Positions 16,194-19,656 of a DNA stretch of 19,656 nt are shown here, piece after piece. Under the pieces are notes generated by a model that made no database searches, had not been told where the DNA came from, and worked only from the letters and a program-made list of their open reading frames with translations. Origin of the DNA: an uncultured Coriobacteriaceae bacterium (lineage in GTDB: Bacteria; Actinomycetota; Coriobacteriia; Coriobacteriales; Atopobiaceae); the NCBI GenBank assembly GCA_900544655.1, contig UQWE01000009.1, positions 1-19,656 of the forward strand, read 5' to 3'. The position numbers were made by a program, and so were the translations under genes. Numbering within the stretch: position 1 is the stretch's first letter; each line of letters starts with the position of its first letter.

Positions 16194-17308
16194 TACGCCT
16201 TCACCTCAGCTTTCTTGTTCTTGCCCAGCGAGGCGATGTACGCCTTGACCTTGGGCAGCTTCACCAGGGCCATGCCCGCGACGGCGAAGATGATGATGAG
16301 ACCACGAATGATGTCGATGATCGCCGCGGGAACGCCGATGACGGACTGCATCATCGTGCCGCCCGTGGAGAGCACGCCGAAGAGCAGGGCGACGACGATG
16401 GCACCAAGCGGGTTGAGCTGCGCGATAAGCGCGATTGCCACGCCGTCGAAGCCGAAGCCGGAGCCAAAGCCGTCAGCGAGGCGGAACGGCGTCTTGCCGA
16501 AGAGCTCGATGGCGCCGCCGAGGCCGGCGATGGCACCGGAGATGACGAAGGCGAGCAGCACGAGCGTGCGGACGGGGAAGCCGTTGACTTTGGCAGCGGT
16601 GGGGCTCATGCCCACGGCACGAATCTTGAAGCCGAAGGACGTGCGGAAGATCACGTACCAGACGAGGATGCCGAGGATAATGGCGATCAGCACGCCAAAG
16701 TGCGCGGGGCCGATGTCCAAGAGATGCGCGGACTTGGGCATAGCGGGAGTCTGGGGCAGGCCCTGGTCGGAGTAGACGTTCTTGTAGAGGAACTCCATGA
16801 AGTACAGGGCGATGTAGTTGAACATGATCGTCGTGATCATCTCGTTGAGCCCTCGGGTGATCTTGAGGATACCCGGGAGAAGCGCCCACAGACCGCCGAA
16901 GACGATGCCCACGACGAGGCCCACCGCGATGGCGGACGGGCCGGTGAGGCCAAGCTTCAGCACGAAGTACGCGGAGGCGGAGGCACCCATGATGAACTGG
17001 CCCTCGCCGCCAAGGTTGAACACGCCGCACTTATAGGCGAACACGGCGGCAAGGCCCGTGAAGATCAGCGGGCAGGCACGCTCAAGCGTCTTGCCAATCT
17101 TGCCGATATCGCCAAGAGAGCCCTTCAGCATCGCGGCATAGCCCGTAATCGGGTTCTTGTCGAGGCATGCGATGATGATCGCGCCGATGATGAGGGCAAG
17201 GAGCACGGACACAACCGGCGTGATGATCGTCAGGCGCTTCTCGCGCAGCTGTTCCTCGCTCAGGGCACCCTTCTTCGAGGGCGCCGCCTTCTTCTTGTTG
17301 TCAGCCAC
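16193..17308 (-). CDS. BMP-type ABC importer, permease subunit 1
   Basis: A 371-residue permease of the same BPD_transp_2 class (NupB/YufP-like). It carries a charged N-terminal cytoplasmic tail (KKKAAPSKKGALSEEQLREK) before the first helix, and the class motif YKCGVFNLGGEGQFIMGAS at about 92-110. It starts with GTG, with GGGGAGGG just upstream; this is the natural start because it lies 13 nt after the ATPase stop codon. It ends in the TAATG overlap with the second permease. The larger permease with a long N-terminal tail followed by a shorter partner is the usual pair in this family. Confidence 0.92.
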   Translation of the reverse strand: MADNKKKAAPSKKGALSEEQLREKRLTIITPVVSVLLALIIGAIIIACLDKNPITGYAAMLKGSLGDIGKIGKTLERACPLIFTGLAAVFAYKCGVFNLGGEGQFIMGASASAYFVLKLGLTGPSAIAVGLVVGIVFGGLWALLPGILKITRGLNEMITTIMFNYIALYFMEFLYKNVYSDQGLPQTPAMPKSAHLLDIGPAHFGVLIAIILGILVWYVIFRTSFGFKIRAVGMSPTAAKVNGFPVRTLVLLAFVISGAIAGLGGAIELFGKTPFRLADGFGSGFGFDGVAIALIAQLNPLGAIVVALLFGVLSTGGTMMQSVIGVPAAIIDIIRGLIIIFAVAGMALVKLPKVKAYIASLGKNKKAEVKA

Positions 17309-17321
17309 TGTCCCTCCCCTC

Positions 17322-18833
17322 CTACTTTCCTGCCATGGCGAGCGAAATCTCCTTGATGGGAGGATTCGCGCCAGGATACGTGCCCATGATCTCGCCCTCG
17401 AACAGGACCGTGATGCGATCCGAAAGCTTCAGCACCTCGTCGAAGTCCGCGGAGATGAGAAGGACCGCGCATCCGGCGTCGCGCTGGGCGATGATCTGAT
17501 CATGGATGAACTCGGTGGCTCCGATGTCGAGGCCGCGCGTGGGATAGACGGCCACGAGAAGCTTCGGGTGGGCGTCGAGCTCGCGGGCGAGGATGACCTT
17601 CTGCTGGTTGCCACCGGAGAGCGAGCGGGCGGTCTGCTCGACGGAGGTGCAGCGGATGTCGTTCTCCTCGCGCAGACGCTCGGCGTGCTCGCGGATGGCG
17701 TCGAGCTTGAGCCAGGCGCCGTGGCCAGCAGAGAAGCGCTCATCCTCGGTGGCCTTGAGCACGAGGTTCTCGGCGACCGTCATGTCGCCGACGAGGCCCA
17801 TCTTGTTGCGGTCCTCAGGGATGTTGCCGAGGCCGTTGGCGATGAAGGCGCTCGGGCTGAAGAGGCCGATCGCGGAGCCGTCCGGACCGATGACCTCGCC
17901 CGACTCGGGCTTGAGAAGGCCCGTGACGAGGGCGGCGAGCTGGCTCTGACCATTGCCGTCGATGCCGGCGACGCCGAGGATCTCTCCCCTGTGGATAGCG
18001 AGCGACACGTTCTTGAGGCCGCCATGCTTGACCTCGGGCTGGTAGGAGACTCCCTTGAGCTCGAAGGCGACATCGGAGGCTTCCGTGACCTTCTGGTAGG
18101 TGTTCTCGGTGAACTTCTGGCCGATCATGAGGTCCGCGAGCTCCTGCTCGGTGGTATCCGCGACGCGGACCGTCTCGATGGTCTCGCCGCGGCGGAGGAC
18201 CGTCACGCGGTCGGAGATGCGCATGACCTCGCGCATCTTGTGGGAGATGAAGATGACGGATTTACCCTCGGCGGTGAGCGAGTGCATGATGTCGAACAGA
18301 CCCTCGACCTCGAGGTCCGTCAGGACGGCGGTGGGCTCGTCGAGGATGACGAGGTCGGCACCACGGAACAGGACCTTCATGATCTCGACGCGCTGCTGCA
18401 TGCCGATGGACATGTCCCCGACCTTCTCGTCGAGGTCGATCTCCATGCCGTAGCGATCCATGAGCTCCTCGATGGCCTTGCGGTCATCCGCGATCTGGAG
18501 CAGCGGCGAGTTGTGACGCTTGTCGCCCAGGATGATGTTCTCGAGACCCGTCATGTCCTCGATGAGCATGAAGTGCTGGTGGACCATGCCGATGCCATGT
18601 TCGACGGCGACGCCGGGGTTGGTGATGTGCACCTCCTGCCCGCGCATGAAAATATGCCCGTCAGTTGGCTGGTAAAGGCCGATGAGGACGTTCATGAGCG
18701 TCGACTTGCCGGCACCGTTCTCACCAAGAAGCGTATGTACCTCGCCTTGCTCGATATCGAGGTTTACGTTCTTGTTCGCGTAGAACGTGCCGAATGCCTT
18801 GCTGATGTTGTCCATGCGAAGCAACTCGGCCAT
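17322..18833 (-). CDS. BMP-type ABC importer, double ATPase subunit
   Basis: A 503-residue energy subunit with two fused ABC domains (NupA/YufO-like, related to RbsA/MglA). Domain 1 has intact Walker A GENGAGKST (37-45), Q-loop Gln86, signature MSIGMQQR (141-148), Walker B LVILDEP (161-167) and switch His198. Domain 2 (from about 258) has a degenerate Walker A (GIDGNGQSQ, 290-298, lacking the Lys), an intact signature LSGGNQQK (405-412) and a degenerate Walker B region VAVYPTRGLD. This one-active-site pattern is normal for the family. The open frame starts three codons earlier at GTG 18842, but the ATG at 18833 has AAAGGTGG 5 nt upstream and is preferred. It is the first gene of the importer operon, about 100 bp downstream of the partial molybdenum hydroxylase. 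Confidence 0.94.
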   Translation of the reverse strand: MAELLRMDNISKAFGTFYANKNVNLDIEQGEVHTLLGENGAGKSTLMNVLIGLYQPTDGHIFMRGQEVHITNPGVAVEHGIGMVHQHFMLIEDMTGLENIILGDKRHNSPLLQIADDRKAIEELMDRYGMEIDLDEKVGDMSIGMQQRVEIMKVLFRGADLVILDEPTAVLTDLEVEGLFDIMHSLTAEGKSVIFISHKMREVMRISDRVTVLRRGETIETVRVADTTEQELADLMIGQKFTENTYQKVTEASDVAFELKGVSYQPEVKHGGLKNVSLAIHRGEILGVAGIDGNGQSQLAALVTGLLKPESGEVIGPDGSAIGLFSPSAFIANGLGNIPEDRNKMGLVGDMTVAENLVLKATEDERFSAGHGAWLKLDAIREHAERLREENDIRCTSVEQTARSLSGGNQQKVILARELDAHPKLLVAVYPTRGLDIGATEFIHDQIIAQRDAGCAVLLISADFDEVLKLSDRITVLFEGEIMGTYPGANPPIKEISLAMAGK

Positions 18834-18937
18834 AGCTACCACCTTTCCAATCGCGTGCCTTCAGAGATATTTTCCATCCGGGTTGTTTCTCTAGCATTAC
18901 TGTCAGCTTACCAACCCAGTATGCCTTCTTTTATGTC
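18834..18937 (-). promoter_or_regulatory. Spacer before the ABC importer operon
   Basis: 104 bp of relatively AT-rich sequence with no visible terminator for the upstream gene. -10-like AAATAT/AATATC patches (about 18867-18873) occur without a good -35. The importer may be co-transcribed with the molybdenum hydroxylase upstream, or have a weak own promoter. Confidence 0.35.
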
Positions 18938-19656
18938 CTATTTTGCCCTCTTTCGAGAGTAATAGGTATCGACCATCGGAAGGTTCGGGCGAAGTTTACC
19001 GTCAAGGGCTCGATAGGCGTTCTGGACGGCCGGGGCTGTCGGGATGGTCGCGATCTCGCCGATGCCCTTGCCACCATAGGCGACGGGCAGCTGTTCGTCA
19101 CGCTCAACGTAGATGGCATGGATGTCGGGGATGTCCGTCGCGCGGAAGAGTCCCAGTTTGCCGTAGCCGGCGGCGGGGACGCAATCCTCGATCCCCAGGT
19201 CCTCCGTAAGCGCGTATCCCATGCCCATGAGGACGCCGCCCTCGATCTGCCCCTGGATGGCGATCGGGTTCACGACCTTGCCGGAGTCGTGCGCGGCATA
19301 GACGTCGGTCACGCGGCCATCGTCATCGAGCACGACCACATGCGTGGCGAAGCCGTAGCAGATGTGGCTCTTCGCGTTGGGCACGTCGGCTCCGAGCTTG
19401 TCGGTAGGCTCGAGATACTCGTAGAAGAACTCCTTGCCCTCAAGCGCTTCAAGTGCGGCGACGGGATCGGCCGCCGTGCGGGTGTTGCCGGGGACGAGCT
19501 CGGCGGCGGGTACCTCGAAGCTCGTGCCGTCCGCGAACGAGAAGCTCTTGCCGTCGCCCTTGGCGCTGACCGGGCCCTCGGGGAGGGTGTGGTCGCGCTC
19601 GTAGGCGATCATGGCGTCACGCAGAAGGAACGAGGCGCCGCGGACGGGCTCGCCCG
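18938..19656 (-). CDS. Molybdenum hydroxylase, C-terminal part (selenium-dependent xanthine dehydrogenase/XdhD-like), cut by the window edge
   Basis: The last 238 or so residues of a second xanthine dehydrogenase-superfamily protein; the frame is open to the right edge (GEPVRGASFLLRDAM), so the N-terminus lies outside. Visible features of the C-terminal molybdopterin domain are HVVVLDDDGRVTDVYAAHD, VVNPIAIQGQIEGGVLMGMG and GGKGIGEIATIPTAPAVQNA, with the catalytic Glu codon at 19055-19057. The segment YGKLGLFRATDIPD and the GEIATIPTAPA ending differ from xdhA here and match, from memory, the selenium-dependent xanthine dehydrogenase (TIGR03311) and E. coli XdhD type found in anaerobic purine and urate degradation clusters. 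Selenium use cannot be judged from this part. It is about 100 bp upstream of the ABC importer on the same strand, which suggests a shared purine role. Confidence 0.85.
   Translation of the reverse strand, partial: GEPVRGASFLLRDAMIAYERDHTLPEGPVSAKGDGKSFSFADGTSFEVPAAELVPGNTRTAADPVAALEALEGKEFFYEYLEPTDKLGADVPNAKSHICYGFATHVVVLDDDGRVTDVYAAHDSGKVVNPIAIQGQIEGGVLMGMGYALTEDLGIEDCVPAAGYGKLGLFRATDIPDIHAIYVERDEQLPVAYGGKGIGEIATIPTAPAVQNAYRALDGKLRPNLPMVDTYYSRKRAK

Noticed and set aside
17157..18962. Plus-strand frame of 601 codons opposite the ABC ATPase
   Set aside because: Antisense shadow of a gene whose Walker and signature motifs are all on the minus strand; product is an Asp/Glu/Leu/Val repeat-like mixture.

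Overview
This is a high-GC window from a bacterium that is probably an actinobacterium. The paired YhgE/Pip genes, the diverged purine-type molybdenum hydroxylases and the strong GC bias at third codon positions would suit an anaerobic gut Coriobacteriia-like lineage (Collinsella, Olsenella and relatives). That placement is inferred from protein flavour only. Almost everything is read on the minus strand. The exceptions are metK and one small orphan gene.

Left part (1-6926): positions 1-64 hold nothing I can assign. Two paralogous YhgE/Pip membrane proteins form a minus-strand operon with a TAATG stop/start overlap. Divergently, metK (S-adenosylmethionine synthetase) is preceded by a good sigma-70-type promoter, an apparent SAM-I (S-box) riboswitch carrying an extra hairpin, and an intrinsic terminator that can pair alternatively with the riboswitch P1 strand. 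The leader therefore reads as a complete transcriptional SAM feedback switch. The YhgE-side leader carries a degenerate GC-rich repeat.

Middle part (6927-9479): two long GC-rich hairpins separate metK from a convergent NCS2 nucleobase permease. The permease is broken by one frameshift and two in-frame TAG codons and is called a pseudogene. A 159-residue orphan of unknown function and a possible 33-codon ORF follow on the plus strand, and a strong bidirectional terminator closes the block.

Right part (9480-19656): this is a purine-oxidation and transport block, all on the minus strand. In transcription order from the right edge it holds: the C-terminal part of a second molybdenum hydroxylase of the selenium-dependent xanthine dehydrogenase/XdhD type (continuing beyond the window); a BMP-family (nucleoside-type) ABC importer as ATPase, permease, permease and Tat-type lipoprotein; a terminator; a 725-bp gene-poor spacer with several candidate operators, including a perfect 13-bp tandem duplication; and the three-subunit xanthine dehydrogenase xdhA-xdhB-xdhC, in the same order as E. 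coli xdhABC.

Working model: the ABC importer brings in purine nucleosides or related compounds. The two molybdenum hydroxylases oxidise hypoxanthine/xanthine-type purines, or run the reverse reductions anaerobically. The old nucleobase symporter has been lost, leaving the ABC system as the only intact purine-type importer in view. I do not see a wholly new kind of system here. The most informative items are the SAM riboswitch with its insertion, the multiply broken permease beside intact purine genes, the repeats in front of xdhA, and a 22-bp sequence shared by two divergent promoter regions.
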